A stretch of DNA of 29,720 nt from positions 1 through 29,720 of the forward strand of contig JBDUCV010000027.1 of NCBI GenBank assembly GCA_040003255.1. The letters are read 5' to 3'. This document shows, piece by piece, positions 22,999-29,720 of this stretch; positions within the stretch are counted from its first letter, which is position 1, and every line of letters starts with the position of its first letter. Source of the stretch: JBDUCV01 sp040003255 (GTDB lineage Bacteria > Actinomycetota > Actinomycetes > Mycobacteriales > Jatrophihabitantaceae). The translations under genes were made by a program, and so were the position numbers. Under the pieces are notes generated by a model. It was given only the letters and a program-made list of their open reading frames with translations. It searched no databases and was not told the origin of the DNA.

Positions 22999-23886
22999 AT
23001 GAGCGAGGCATTGCGCCTGATGGCCGTGCACGCCCATCCCGACGACGAATCCAGCAAGGGCGCGGCGACGATGGCGCGTTATGTCGACGAGGGCGTCGAC
23101 GTACTCGTGGTGACTTGCACCGGGGGAGAACGCGGCAGCATCCTGAACCCGGCGTTGCAGGATCGCGCAGAGATTGTCGCGAACATCGCCGAGATCCGCA
23201 AAGCCGAGATGACTCGGGCCCGCGAGGTCCTCGGCGTACGCCAGGAGTGGTTGGGGTTCGTCGATTCCGGCCTGCCCGAGGGCGATCCGCTGCCGCCCCT
23301 GCCCGAGGGCTGCTTCGGCCTGACCCCGGTCGAGGTGGGCGTCGAACGGCTGGTCGCGCGGATCCGGGCGCACCGTCCGCACGTGGTCACCACCTACGAC
23401 GAGAACGGTGGTTACCCCCATCCCGACCACATCATGTGCCACAGGATCAGCGTCGCGGCCTTCGACGCCGCCGCCGACCCCGAGGCCTTCCCCGATGCCG
23501 GCGAGCCGTGGCAGCCGCTGAAGCTGTACTACGACGTCGGGTTCAGCACGCAGCGGATGGAGGCGCTGGACGCGGCGATGGTCAGCCGCGGCCTCGAATT
23601 GCCTTATGCCGAGGTCCGCAAGCGGTGGGAGGACCGCACCGGCCCGCTGCGCGAGCCGAACATCACCACCCGGGTCGACGTCGCCGACTGGTTCCCCCGA
23701 CGTGACGCGGCGCTGATCGCCCACGCCACTCAGGTAGACCCGAACGGCTGGTTCTTCGCGGTGCCACTCGACGTGCAACGTGAGGCGTGGCCGACCGAAG
23801 ACTTCGAGCTGGTCCGTTCGCTGGTCGACTCGCGAGTTCCCGAGGACGACCTGTTTGCCGGGGTTCGCGAGCTGGTGTCGGTGTGA
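22999..23886 (+). CDS. mca: Mycothiol S-conjugate amidase
   Basis: Cleaves mycothiol S-conjugates to a mercapturic acid, which is exported, and GlcN-Ins, which is recycled; a zinc LmbE-family enzyme. 295 residues. The zinc site begins with AVHAHPDDESSKGA (His13, Asp16) and closes in the GGYPHPDHIMCH segment (HPDH, 141-144). Lys20 after the DDESS motif separates Mca from the deacetylase MshB. DVGFSTQRMEALD and VDVADWFPRRDAAL also match the Mca group. The ATG at 22999 gives the usual N-terminus. A GACAAT hexamer (22934-22939) may be its -10 box. This gene is strong evidence for a mycothiol-producing actinobacterium. Coupled to the next gene by GTGA. Confidence 0.96.
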   Translation: MSEALRLMAVHAHPDDESSKGAATMARYVDEGVDVLVVTCTGGERGSILNPALQDRAEIVANIAEIRKAEMTRAREVLGVRQEWLGFVDSGLPEGDPLPPLPEGCFGLTPVEVGVERLVARIRAHRPHVVTTYDENGGYPHPDHIMCHRISVAAFDAAADPEAFPDAGEPWQPLKLYYDVGFSTQRMEALDAAMVSRGLELPYAEVRKRWEDRTGPLREPNITTRVDVADWFPRRDAALIAHATQVDPNGWFFAVPLDVQREAWPTEDFELVRSLVDSRVPEDDLFAGVRELVSV

Positions 23887-24104
23887 CGCCTTCGCTGTCC
23901 GTCGCGTCCGCCATGTTGGAGATCGCGAGCGGCGAGGCCAAGAAGGCCGGGCCACTGGCGCTTGCCATGATCCTGCTGCTGGCGGTGGCGTCGTACTTCC
24001 TGTTCCGCTCGATGTCACGTCACTTGCGCAAGGTGCGCGAGGAGTTTCCGTCCACTTCTCGGGCACCTGACCCGAACGAGGATCCGGACGAGCCGGGTAG
24101 CTGA
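23883..24104 (+). CDS. Small single-pass membrane protein downstream of mca
   Basis: A 73-residue protein beginning at a GTG that overlaps the mca stop (GTGA, 23883-23886). It has one membrane helix (about 22-41, GPLALAMILLLAVASYFLFR), a basic stretch (RSMSRHLRKVREEF) and an acidic, Pro-rich tail (DPNEDPDEPGS). A similarly placed small membrane protein (Rv1083) follows mca in M. tuberculosis. Function is unknown; the conserved linkage suggests a role with Mca, perhaps near the membrane where mercapturic acids leave the cell. Confidence 0.8.
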   Translation: MTPSLSVASAMLEIASGEAKKAGPLALAMILLLAVASYFLFRSMSRHLRKVREEFPSTSRAPDPNEDPDEPGS

Positions 24105-24105
24105 C

Positions 24106-25230
24106 ATGACGACACTCAAGATCGACCGGGCCGACGTGATCGCTTACCGGATCACCGCGCAGGGTTTGCACCGCACCGCGGCCTCGGTCACCGACCTAGC
24201 CGTCCTCGACATCGGCGTGCAGGACACGGGCGCCCATGCGGCCCAGCTTGCCTTCGACGCCCGGTTGACGAAGATTCCCGCGCCGCGCAGCGGCCCCGGG
24301 CAACCGCTCGCGCTGGCCTGGACGCTGCGCGGGGCGCCGCATTTGCACCGCAGGCGCGACCTGGACCGGATGGCGAGCGCATTGTGGCCGCTTTCCGACG
24401 CGGACGCCCGGACCCGCCTGGGTGAAACCGGGGCGCGGAGCAAGCAGGCGGCGCTGGACGGTCTGCGGACGTTCCAGGCCGGCGTGCACGCGATTCGCGA
24501 AGTAGTCGACGTGCCGATGGCGAAGGGCGCCGCGAGTGCCGCGATCACGGCCGCCGCACCTCAGGTGCTGAGCCGGTACTGCCGCGTCTGCAAGGCCACC
24601 CACGTGTCGGAGCTGGTGATGCGCCTCGGGTCGCTGCCCGCCGGGCTCGAATTGCAACCGGGCACCTCGCCGCCGGTGCTGGTGCCCCGTCCACGTGCAA
24701 GCCGAATCGATGGCGTTGACCTCGACGCGCTGCACGCCCTGGTCCGGGCTTATCTGGCCATGCTCGGGCCCGCCACCTCGGCCGACGTTGCGGGTTATCT
24801 CGGCGCCCGGCGCGCCGACCTCGAGGCGGTCTGGCCGGACGGGCTCACCGAGGTGCTGGTCGACGGCCGTCCCGCCTGGCTGCCCGCGGACCGGGTCCGC
24901 ACCATCCGCCGTCCCCGCCGGGCGGAGGTCGTAAGGCTGCTCGGGCCGTTCGACCCCTACTTGCAGGCTCGCGACCGCGACTTGATCGTCCCCGACAAGG
25001 CGATGCATAAGGCGCTGTGGCCGGTGCTCGGTCGCCCCGGCGTCCTGCTCGCCGACGGCGAGGTGGTGGGATCCTGGCGTCCACGAGGCTCCGGCACGCG
25101 ACTGACAATCGCGGTCGAGTCCTTCGTGCCATTGCCTGCCGCGACTCGGGCCCGCGTCGAGGCCGAGGCACAACGGGTCGCCGCTGTGCGCGCCGCGACG
25201 GAGGTCCAGGTCAGCTGGACCGGCGGGTGA
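24106..25230 (+). CDS. Winged-helix DNA-binding domain protein (HTH_42/YcaQ-related)
   Basis: A 374-residue protein of the HTH_42 (DUF1006) group. It starts two bases after the preceding stop. Recognisable parts are the N-terminal DVIAYRITAQGLHR, a QLAFDARL segment, the LVRAYLAMLGPATSADVAGYLGAR winged-helix portion (about 205-230), and the C-terminal RLLGPFDPYLQARDRDLIVPD, LWPVLGRPGVLLADGEVVGSWRPR. Relatives include YcaQ, a DNA glycosylase that unhooks interstrand crosslinks, but the YcaQ catalytic QxQ motif is not evident, since QLAFDAR occupies a comparable early position without it. DNA-repair or alkylation-response function is therefore only possible. Convergent with arfB, 11 bases apart. 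Confidence 0.85.
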   Translation: MTTLKIDRADVIAYRITAQGLHRTAASVTDLAVLDIGVQDTGAHAAQLAFDARLTKIPAPRSGPGQPLALAWTLRGAPHLHRRRDLDRMASALWPLSDADARTRLGETGARSKQAALDGLRTFQAGVHAIREVVDVPMAKGAASAAITAAAPQVLSRYCRVCKATHVSELVMRLGSLPAGLELQPGTSPPVLVPRPRASRIDGVDLDALHALVRAYLAMLGPATSADVAGYLGARRADLEAVWPDGLTEVLVDGRPAWLPADRVRTIRRPRRAEVVRLLGPFDPYLQARDRDLIVPDKAMHKALWPVLGRPGVLLADGEVVGSWRPRGSGTRLTIAVESFVPLPAATRARVEAEAQRVAAVRAATEVQVSWTGG

Positions 25231-25241
25231 CTCGGTTTGTT

Positions 25242-25703
25242 CTAGTCGTCGTGAACCCGTCCGCGGGTCGATTTCACGTCGGCGCGGCGCCGCTTGGCGT
25301 CCATCCGGGCCTGTTTGGCCGCGCGGGACGGCCGGGTCGCCCGACGTGGGGTGGCCGGCACCAGCGCGGTGGCGATCAGCGCGCGGAGCCGTGCCCGGGC
25401 GGCGACCCGGTTCGGTAACTGTGCGCGGTGTTCGGAGGAGCTGACCGTCAACGTGCCGTTGCTGAGCCGGCTACCGAGTTGGGCAAGCAGCTGATGGCGT
25501 TGCGCGGCAGTGAGCGCCGCCGACCCGACGAGATCCCAGGTCAGTTCGACCCGGCTGTCGGCGGTGTTCACGGACTGCCCTCCCGGACCGGATGAACGGC
25601 TGAACCGCTCGTGCAGCTCCGATGCCGGGATACACACCTCGTGTGGCACCCCGCGCCCAGCCGGGATCAACAAGTCACCGGTTGGATCGATGGACGTGGC
25701 CAT
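25242..25703 (-). CDS. arfB: Peptidyl-tRNA hydrolase ArfB (YaeJ-type rescue factor)
   Basis: Releases peptides from ribosomes stalled without a stop codon. 153 residues with the catalytic GGQ at 41-43 in SSGPGGQSVNTADSRVEL, then LGSRLSNGTLTVSSSEHRAQLPNR and AARARLRALI, as in class I release-factor domain 3. The basic C-terminal tail (RRATRPSRAAKQARMDAKRRRADVKSTRG pattern, given here in part: KQARMDAKRRR) is what enters the empty mRNA channel in ArfB. No codon-reading domain 2 is present, which separates it from RF1/RF2. ATG 25703 lies eight bases after the stop of the aminopeptidase gene, so the two are probably cotranscribed. Confidence 0.93.
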   Translation of the reverse strand: MATSIDPTGDLLIPAGRGVPHEVCIPASELHERFSRSSGPGGQSVNTADSRVELTWDLVGSAALTAAQRHQLLAQLGSRLSNGTLTVSSSEHRAQLPNRVAARARLRALIATALVPATPRRATRPSRAAKQARMDAKRRRADVKSTRGRVHDD

Positions 25704-25711
25704 CGGGCGAG

Positions 25712-27247
25712 TCAGGGCACGGCGGGTGTCTGCTGCACCGCGCGCATCCAGGCGACCACCTCGTCCGGATCGCGCGGCAGGCTGACCGACAGGTTCACCG
25801 GGGCGCCATCGGTGACGACGATGTCGTCCTCGATGCGCACGCCAATGCCCCTCAGCTCGGCGGGGACGGTGCGGTCGTTGACCTGGAAGTACAGGCCGGG
25901 CTCCATGGTCAGCACATTGCCCGCGGCCAACGTGCCCTTCGTGTACTGCTCGGTCCGGGCCAGGGCGCAGTCGTGCACGTCGATGCCGAGCATGTGCGAC
26001 GTGCCATGCAACGTGTAGCGGCGGTGCAAGCCGGCGCCCGGCCGCTCGACGTCCTCGGCGCACGACACGTCGGCGGTGACAGCCAGCACGCCCCAAGAGT
26101 GCAGATGGTCGGCTAGTACCCACATCGCCGCCTTGTGGCCGGCGTTGAAGTCGGCGCCGGGCTTCAATTCGGCAAGCCCGGCATCCTGCGCTTCGAGGAC
26201 TGCGCGGTAAACGCGAAGCTGGTCAGGCGTCCAGACGCCGTTGACCGGCATGGTGCGGGTCACGTCGGCGGTATAGAGCTCGTCGGTCTCGACGCCCATG
26301 TCGGCTAGCAGGAGCTGGCCATCCTCGATCCGGCCGTGGTTGCGCTGCCAATGCAGCGTCGTCGCGTGCTGGCCGGAACCGATAATCGAGGTATAGCCCA
26401 CCCCGTAACCCTCGAAGCGGGCGCGCCGCCAAAACGTCCCCTCGAGCCATCGCTCGCCGCCGTGGCCGCCGTTGGTCAGCAACGACGGAAGCTCGCGGGC
26501 GACGTCAGCAAAGCCACGTGCGGTCGCGTCACACGCGACGCGCAGCCGCTCGATCTCCCAGTCGTCCTTGACCAACCGCAGCTCGTCGACCACCTGCGCC
26601 AACCGGGTGCGCTCACCGCGGGGCAGCAGCGCGTCGATTGCCGGGTCGAAGCCGCTCAGCACCGCAGCTTCGCGGCTGCGCCACATCTCGAGGTCGGCGG
26701 CCAAATCGGCTAACGGGCGGGTGACCAAACCGAGCACGGTCGCGGTCTCGTCGACCGTCGGCACATTGCCCACCCATAGCGCGCCGTGGAGGCGGTTGGT
26801 GAAATAACCGACATCGCCCGGCGGCACGTACTCGCGAACGTAGAGCACGGCATCGTGACCGGTCGATGTCGGCGTCATCACCAACACCGCGTCCTCGGTC
26901 GTCTCGCCGGTAAGCCAGGTGAATGCGCTCGCCGCGCGGAACACGAACTCGGTGTCGTTGGCCCGGGTCTTGAGCACACCGGACGGCACCACGATCAGTT
27001 CGCCCGGAAAGTGCATCGACAGAGCCCCCCGTCGAGACGCGGGGTAGGAGGCTCCGTCGGGACGAGCCGGGTGCGGCATCGGTGGGGCAGGGTCCCAGTC
27101 GCTAGCAATCGCCGCACGCAACTCTGCTGACATAGGGATGTCGTGCTTGACCGTTGAGCCCTTTTCGCCCTCGTCGGAGTCCCCGTCACGGTCGCGCGTG
27201 GCGTTCACCGGCGCGGCGGTCTCGGGCGAGGCGATGTCTTCGGTCAT
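25712..27247 (-). CDS. pepP: Xaa-Pro aminopeptidase (aminopeptidase P, M24B)
   Basis: Removes an N-terminal residue before proline. 511 residues: a variable acidic N-terminus (1-33), the aminopeptidase P N-terminal domain (about 35-220, including RRGALSMHFPGELIVVPSG), and a pita-bread catalytic domain. The five metal ligands are Asp316 (LLADMGVE), Asp328 (YTADVTRTMP), His418 (HGTSHMLGIDVHD), Glu449 (LTMEPGLYF) and Glu473 (VRIEDDIVV), all present. ATG 27247 lies seven bases after a TAGACT -10 box, implying leaderless expression; a much longer upstream frame is spurious. It is first in a two-gene unit with arfB. Confidence 0.95.
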   Translation of the reverse strand: MTEDIASPETAAPVNATRDRDGDSDEGEKGSTVKHDIPMSAELRAAIASDWDPAPPMPHPARPDGASYPASRRGALSMHFPGELIVVPSGVLKTRANDTEFVFRAASAFTWLTGETTEDAVLVMTPTSTGHDAVLYVREYVPPGDVGYFTNRLHGALWVGNVPTVDETATVLGLVTRPLADLAADLEMWRSREAAVLSGFDPAIDALLPRGERTRLAQVVDELRLVKDDWEIERLRVACDATARGFADVARELPSLLTNGGHGGERWLEGTFWRRARFEGYGVGYTSIIGSGQHATTLHWQRNHGRIEDGQLLLADMGVETDELYTADVTRTMPVNGVWTPDQLRVYRAVLEAQDAGLAELKPGADFNAGHKAAMWVLADHLHSWGVLAVTADVSCAEDVERPGAGLHRRYTLHGTSHMLGIDVHDCALARTEQYTKGTLAAGNVLTMEPGLYFQVNDRTVPAELRGIGVRIEDDIVVTDGAPVNLSVSLPRDPDEVVAWMRAVQQTPAVP

Positions 27248-27254
27248 GGCGATC

Positions 27255-27260
27255 AGTCTA
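27255..27260 (-). promoter_or_regulatory. -10 box placed for leaderless transcription of pepP
   Basis: On the minus strand TAGACT ends seven bases before the pepP ATG at 27247. An adjacent TAGACC lies just upstream. It shares a 124-base divergent gap with the promoter of the membrane protein at 27372. Confidence 0.5.
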
Positions 27261-27358
27261 GGTCTAGGGCCGACGCCGCCCATCCGGCGAACGGTCGCAC
27301 CGGGACGCTTGAACGACATTCGTTCGTGTTGCGCCTTCTTTACGACGGCGAAGGTCCC

Positions 27359-27364
27359 TAGAGT
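27359..27364 (+). promoter_or_regulatory. -10 box placed for leaderless transcription of the membrane protein gene
   Basis: TAGAGT ends seven bases before the ATG at 27372. No ribosome site is seen, and no convincing -35 box occurs at the right distance. Confidence 0.5.
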
Positions 27365-27371
27365 GCGGGCT

Positions 27372-28316
27372 ATGCGACGAATCCGAAGTACGCTGACCGC
27401 GCTGTTCGCCGCCATCGGTGCGTTAATCATCGTGGCCGCGACCGGCAACCAGGCTCTTAATGGAACCCTGCGCGACCACGCCGAGGGCCACTCGTTCAGC
27501 TCACATGTGTACGACACCCTGCTCAGTTTCTCCTGGCGTTTCACGCCGGGCGGCGCCGGTCGGGCGCTCTGGTCGGCGCAATTGGTCGGCATCGGGGTGT
27601 TCGTCGTCCTGACCTTCATATTCGTGTGGGCAGTCACGGTGGGTATCGCTCGGCCCGCGATCGGCATCCTCGTCGGAGTGTGGGCGTCCGTCGTCCTGGC
27701 TGCAGCCCTCGCCGGTATCGCCCGCAATTTCGCGTACTCCTCGGCGCTGTTCCCGGCAGGTAGTGACGATCCGTACGGCGGTCGGGCCAGCTATGCGATC
27801 TTCAACGGGGCGAACAGTCTTCTCGCGGTGTTCGCGATCGCCAGCGGTCTGCTTATCGCGATCTTCGCGACGATCGTCGCGAAGGCCACCTCGCGCGAGG
27901 TCGAGGTGCCCGACACCGAGCGACGCGTCGCCGCGATGCCGGGGGGATATCCGGCGGAGGATTCGGAGCGGGCCGGCCCCCCCGTCTGGTCTGGGGATTC
28001 CGAGCCGGGCCCATGGCGGGGTGAGCCGTCCCGGGAATCCGCCGAGGACCGCGGTCCGACGCCTACCCAATCCTTCGACGCACCGGGGGCAGCGGGTTGG
28101 TCGGGTTCGTCCACAGCCGAACCTCGTACTGAGGTGTTCGAGCCACGGCGCACGGGGTTCGATCAGCCGCCCCCCGAGGCCGTTCGTGACGAGCCGCCAC
28201 GAGACCCGCGACCGGCCGATGAGCAGGCACGCGACACCCGGGTGGCCGACGAGACGCAACGCTTCGATCGGCCGACGCAGTGGCCAGACGATCCGAGGAG
28301 CGGGTCTTCGACCTGA
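27372..28316 (+). CDS. Four-helix membrane protein with long acidic cytoplasmic tail
   Basis: I do not recognise a named family. The 314-residue protein has four membrane helices: about 6-23 (LTALFAAIGALIIVAA), 70-92 (LVGIGVFVVLTFIFVWAV), 95-115 (AIGILVGVWASVVLAAAL) and 146-168 (LLAVFAIASGLLIAIFAT). An outer loop contains DHAEGHSFSSHVYDTLLSF. From about 170 on, the tail is hydrophilic and rich in Glu, Asp, Arg and Pro, probably disordered and cytoplasmic. It contains three T-(Q/E)-x-F motifs: TQSF (28065-28076), TEVF (28128-28139) and TQRF (28254-28265). These resemble Ser/Thr-kinase/FHA-type sites of actinobacterial membrane proteins. One TTA codon is at 27423-27425. Start ATG fits the leaderless promoter. 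Confidence 0.8.
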   Translation: MRRIRSTLTALFAAIGALIIVAATGNQALNGTLRDHAEGHSFSSHVYDTLLSFSWRFTPGGAGRALWSAQLVGIGVFVVLTFIFVWAVTVGIARPAIGILVGVWASVVLAAALAGIARNFAYSSALFPAGSDDPYGGRASYAIFNGANSLLAVFAIASGLLIAIFATIVAKATSREVEVPDTERRVAAMPGGYPAEDSERAGPPVWSGDSEPGPWRGEPSRESAEDRGPTPTQSFDAPGAAGWSGSSTAEPRTEVFEPRRTGFDQPPPEAVRDEPPRDPRPADEQARDTRVADETQRFDRPTQWPDDPRSGSST

Positions 28317-28352
28317 CCGCGCGCGTAGCAGCCGGGTAATTGTGGCAGGGCC

Positions 28353-28383
28353 TTGACGGGGCCCCTGGCACACCCAGTACGGT
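28353..28383 (+). promoter_or_regulatory. Candidate promoter of the coiled-coil gene
   Basis: TTGACG (28353-28358), a 19-base spacer and TACGGT (28378-28383) form the best vegetative-type promoter in the window. Transcription would start near 28390, leaving an 80-base leader that contains the hairpin at 28410-28441. The TTGACG lies within a bulged hairpin (CAGGGCC / GGCCCCTG) that may end the preceding transcript. Confidence 0.5.
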
Positions 28384-28409
28384 GCGCATTCGCGGGGGGA
28401 ATTGAAAGT

Positions 28410-28441
28410 GTTACCGACGCCGGGCAATCGGCGGCGGTAAC
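28410..28441 (+). promoter_or_regulatory. Palindrome/hairpin in the leader of the coiled-coil gene
   Basis: GTTACCG (28410-28416) pairs with CGGTAAC (28435-28441), and CGCCG (28418-28422) with CGGCG (28429-28433). A six-base loop GGCAAT and a single A-G mismatch complete the structure, 12 pairs in all. It begins about 20 bases after the predicted transcription start and ends 29 bases before the start codon. Operator or leader structure are both possible. Confidence 0.55.
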
Positions 28442-28470
28442 GACGCATCCCCCTCGAAAGGTGCTTCACG

Positions 28471-29502
28471 GTGGACGACGAGATCATGCCCGCGCCTGCT
28501 CCGATCGGCTTCGACAAGATGCGGGCGATGCTAGCCCGGGCGGCCGATCTGCGCGCAGATGAACAGCGTCAGGTGGTCGACCTGATCGATGAGGTGCGGG
28601 GCCGGTTGACGCCGATCGAGGGATTCGTCGAGGACGGCCGCGGGCGCATTGCCGCGACACACGACACGGTCGCCACCATTCGCGACCGGCTCGGCGAACT
28701 CCCCGATCGCACCGAGGTCAGTGTCATCGCCGAACGTCTCGACGATACGCTGGCCCGGATCGACAGCCAGGACGCCGTTCTCGCCACGATCAGCACCTCA
28801 GTCGCCGCGCTCAGCGACCGCGTCGGGCGCCCCCTCGAGGCGATCGAGGCGCGGCTGGACGGTGTGGTCGGCCGCTTCGAGGGCGTGTCCGGGCGACTCG
28901 ACGGGCTCGACGATCGGCTGCAGCATCTGCACGCGCGCCTCGACGAACTCGACGCCACGGTCGGCCACGTCCAGGGCGCAGTCGGTGCCGTGCAGGGCGC
29001 GGTCGGCGAGTTGCCCGGCCAGCTGGACCCAGCGTCGGTCCACCGTCGCTTCGACGAGCTGGCGGGCAGCGTGCACCAGCGCTTCGACGACGAATTCGTC
29101 CGGCTGGACGCGCTCGCGGGCCGCCCCGCAGTCGATCCAACCGGCATGCTCGACGGGTTGGCGAGCAAGCTCGACGCCCTGGGCGGCCGGCTCGACGGCG
29201 TCGCGAGCCGGGTCAACGCGGTCGAGGAATCGGTGCGCAACAACGCAGGCAACCTGGCAGGATCGCTCGAGCAGGGACTGGACAAGCTGCACGGGACCGT
29301 CGGATCCCGCCCGGATCGCGACGAGTTTGGACGCACGCTGTCGAAGTCTCAGCACGAGTCCGAGCGACGGATCACCCAGCAACTCGACGGCGCGCTCGCC
29401 GACTTTGCCGAGGTGATGCTCGGCCAGGGCGTGATCGCGAAGGCGGCGCCGGCCCGCACCGCCACCAGAAAGTCGGGTAAGAAGACCGTCGACGACGACT
29501 GA
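28471..29502 (+). CDS. Large alanine/aspartate-rich coiled-coil protein
   Basis: I recognise no named family. The 343-residue protein has no membrane segment or signal peptide. It is built almost wholly of heptads from about residue 15 to 290, many of the form R-L-D-x-L/V-x-x-R (IAERLDDTLARID, RLDGVVGRFEGVSGRLDGLDDRL in part, HARLDELDATVGHVQGAVG, SKLDALGGRLDGVASRVNAVEESV). Short near-repeats occur: VQGAVG twice, and RRFDELAG/QRFDDEFV. The C-terminus has RRITQQLDGALADFAEVM, then a basic stretch TATRKSGKKTVDDD. It looks like a scaffold or filament-type protein, or a phasin/apolipoprotein-like coiled coil. GTG 28471 follows GAAAGG by eleven bases. Own promoter and leader hairpin lie upstream. 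Confidence 0.82.
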   Translation: MDDEIMPAPAPIGFDKMRAMLARAADLRADEQRQVVDLIDEVRGRLTPIEGFVEDGRGRIAATHDTVATIRDRLGELPDRTEVSVIAERLDDTLARIDSQDAVLATISTSVAALSDRVGRPLEAIEARLDGVVGRFEGVSGRLDGLDDRLQHLHARLDELDATVGHVQGAVGAVQGAVGELPGQLDPASVHRRFDELAGSVHQRFDDEFVRLDALAGRPAVDPTGMLDGLASKLDALGGRLDGVASRVNAVEESVRNNAGNLAGSLEQGLDKLHGTVGSRPDRDEFGRTLSKSQHESERRITQQLDGALADFAEVMLGQGVIAKAAPARTATRKSGKKTVDDD

Positions 29503-29518
29503 TCGCTGTTTTTCTTGC

Positions 29519-29566
29519 GACGGTGGACGGATAGTGCGCCCCGGGCAACGCGATGCGTCCACCGTC
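29519..29566. terminator. Inverted repeat between convergent genes
   Basis: GACGGTGGACG (29519-29529) and CGTCCACCGTC (29556-29566) are perfectly complementary over 11 pairs with a 26-base loop. The element fills the 67-base gap between the stops of the coiled-coil gene and the minus-strand gene, so it can serve both directions. TTTTT (29509-29513) lies before rather than after the stem on the plus strand. Confidence 0.65.
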
Positions 29567-29569
29567 CGC

Positions 29570-29720
29570 TTATTGCAGGCGGAGCGCTCGGCGCAGCTGG
29601 ACCGCAACGAGCTGCGCCTCGGTGCGCACGACCATGCTCGGAAAACGCAGGACCAGTGCCCCCGACAAGGTGATCTCGTTCTGCCGTAGCTGATCGGCAT
29701 ACCAGCGTCTGGCCGCCAGG
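29570..29720 (-). CDS. C-terminus of a DUF559-like (endonuclease-fold) protein, partial
   Basis: A minus-strand frame enters at the right edge and ends with TAA at 29570-29572. Its 49 residues include RRWYADQLRQNEITLSGALV, then LRFPSMVVRTEAQLVAVQLRRAL. The pattern R-x-x-D-x-x-R-x-N-x-L-x-x-x-G-x-x-V-L-R-F, followed by a helix ending QLRRAL, is the usual C-terminal end of DUF559/Vsr-like nuclease-fold proteins, many of which belong to AbiEi-type or stand-alone families in Actinobacteria. The catalytic part lies outside the window. Confidence 0.65.
   Translation of the reverse strand, partial: LAARRWYADQLRQNEITLSGALVLRFPSMVVRTEAQLVAVQLRRALRLQ

Noticed and set aside
28798..29700. 300-codon minus-strand frame over the coiled-coil gene
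   Set aside because: Shadow frame; the real minus-strand gene at the right edge is in another frame, ends at 29570 and shows DUF559-like sequence.

Overview
The window is a gene-dense, high-GC chromosomal segment of a mycothiol-making actinobacterium. The clearest taxonomic marker is mca (mycothiol S-conjugate amidase). The many GTG starts, TANNNT-type -10 boxes, and single copies of DUF501, DUF4235, DUF5302 and an ECF sigma/DGPF pair agree with that. Gene order recalls Mycobacterium tuberculosis: the mfd/lpqU/mazG/eno/ftsB/DUF501 neighbourhood, the fadA3/GDSL/cbs/metB/greA/mca neighbourhood and the Rv0958/Rv0959 chelatase-like pair. Here they lie close together, and several intervening mycobacterial genes are missing. 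I would place it among non-mycobacterial Actinomycetes (Frankia/Jatrophihabitans-like), without a firm genus. I see no phage, insertion sequence, CRISPR array or rRNA.

Layout. 1-4273 (+): tail of an upstream gene, a SurA-N lipoprotein, mazG, a DinB/DUF664 protein, then eno-ftsB-DUF501, the last three overlapping by 4 nt. 4458-6213 (+): a YCII/DGPF protein and an ECF42-type sigma factor with a TPR-like C-terminus. Its stop codon shares the palindrome CTAG with the stop of a convergent DUF4235 gene. 6598-8897 (+): family 5 uracil-DNA glycosylase, an NDH-2-like flavoprotein, and a short class-I-shaped tRNA with anticodon UAA, followed by a 45-bp tandem repeat. 9134-10470: divergent DUF5302 and Bax-inhibitor-1-like genes. 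10588-12827 (-): GDSL hydrolase then thiolase. 12881-16766 (+): cystathionine beta-synthase, cystathionine gamma-synthase/lyase and an AcuC-like deacetylase, each with a -10 box placed for leaderless transcription. 16829-16960: a possible methyltransferase fragment. 16966-22219 (-): chelatase-like AAA+ ATPase, VWA protein, GNAT acetyltransferase, SigE-family sigma factor and its likely anti-sigma factor, all tightly packed. 22332-25230: greA (-) divergent from mca, a small membrane protein and a winged-helix protein (+). 25242-27247 (-): aminopeptidase P then ArfB. 27372-29502 (+): a four-helix membrane protein with a long acidic tail and a large coiled-coil protein. 29570-29720 (-): the end of a DUF559-like gene.

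Themes: central metabolism (enolase, transsulfuration, thiolase), nucleotide and DNA hygiene (MazG, UDG5, possibly the winged-helix protein), translation rescue (ArfB, GreA at the transcription level), mycothiol detoxification, and two separate ECF sigma modules. The observations I would follow first are the UAA tRNA that lacks a leucine-type long variable arm, the five-gene ATPase/VWA/GNAT/sigma/anti-sigma cluster, and the series of leaderless promoters.
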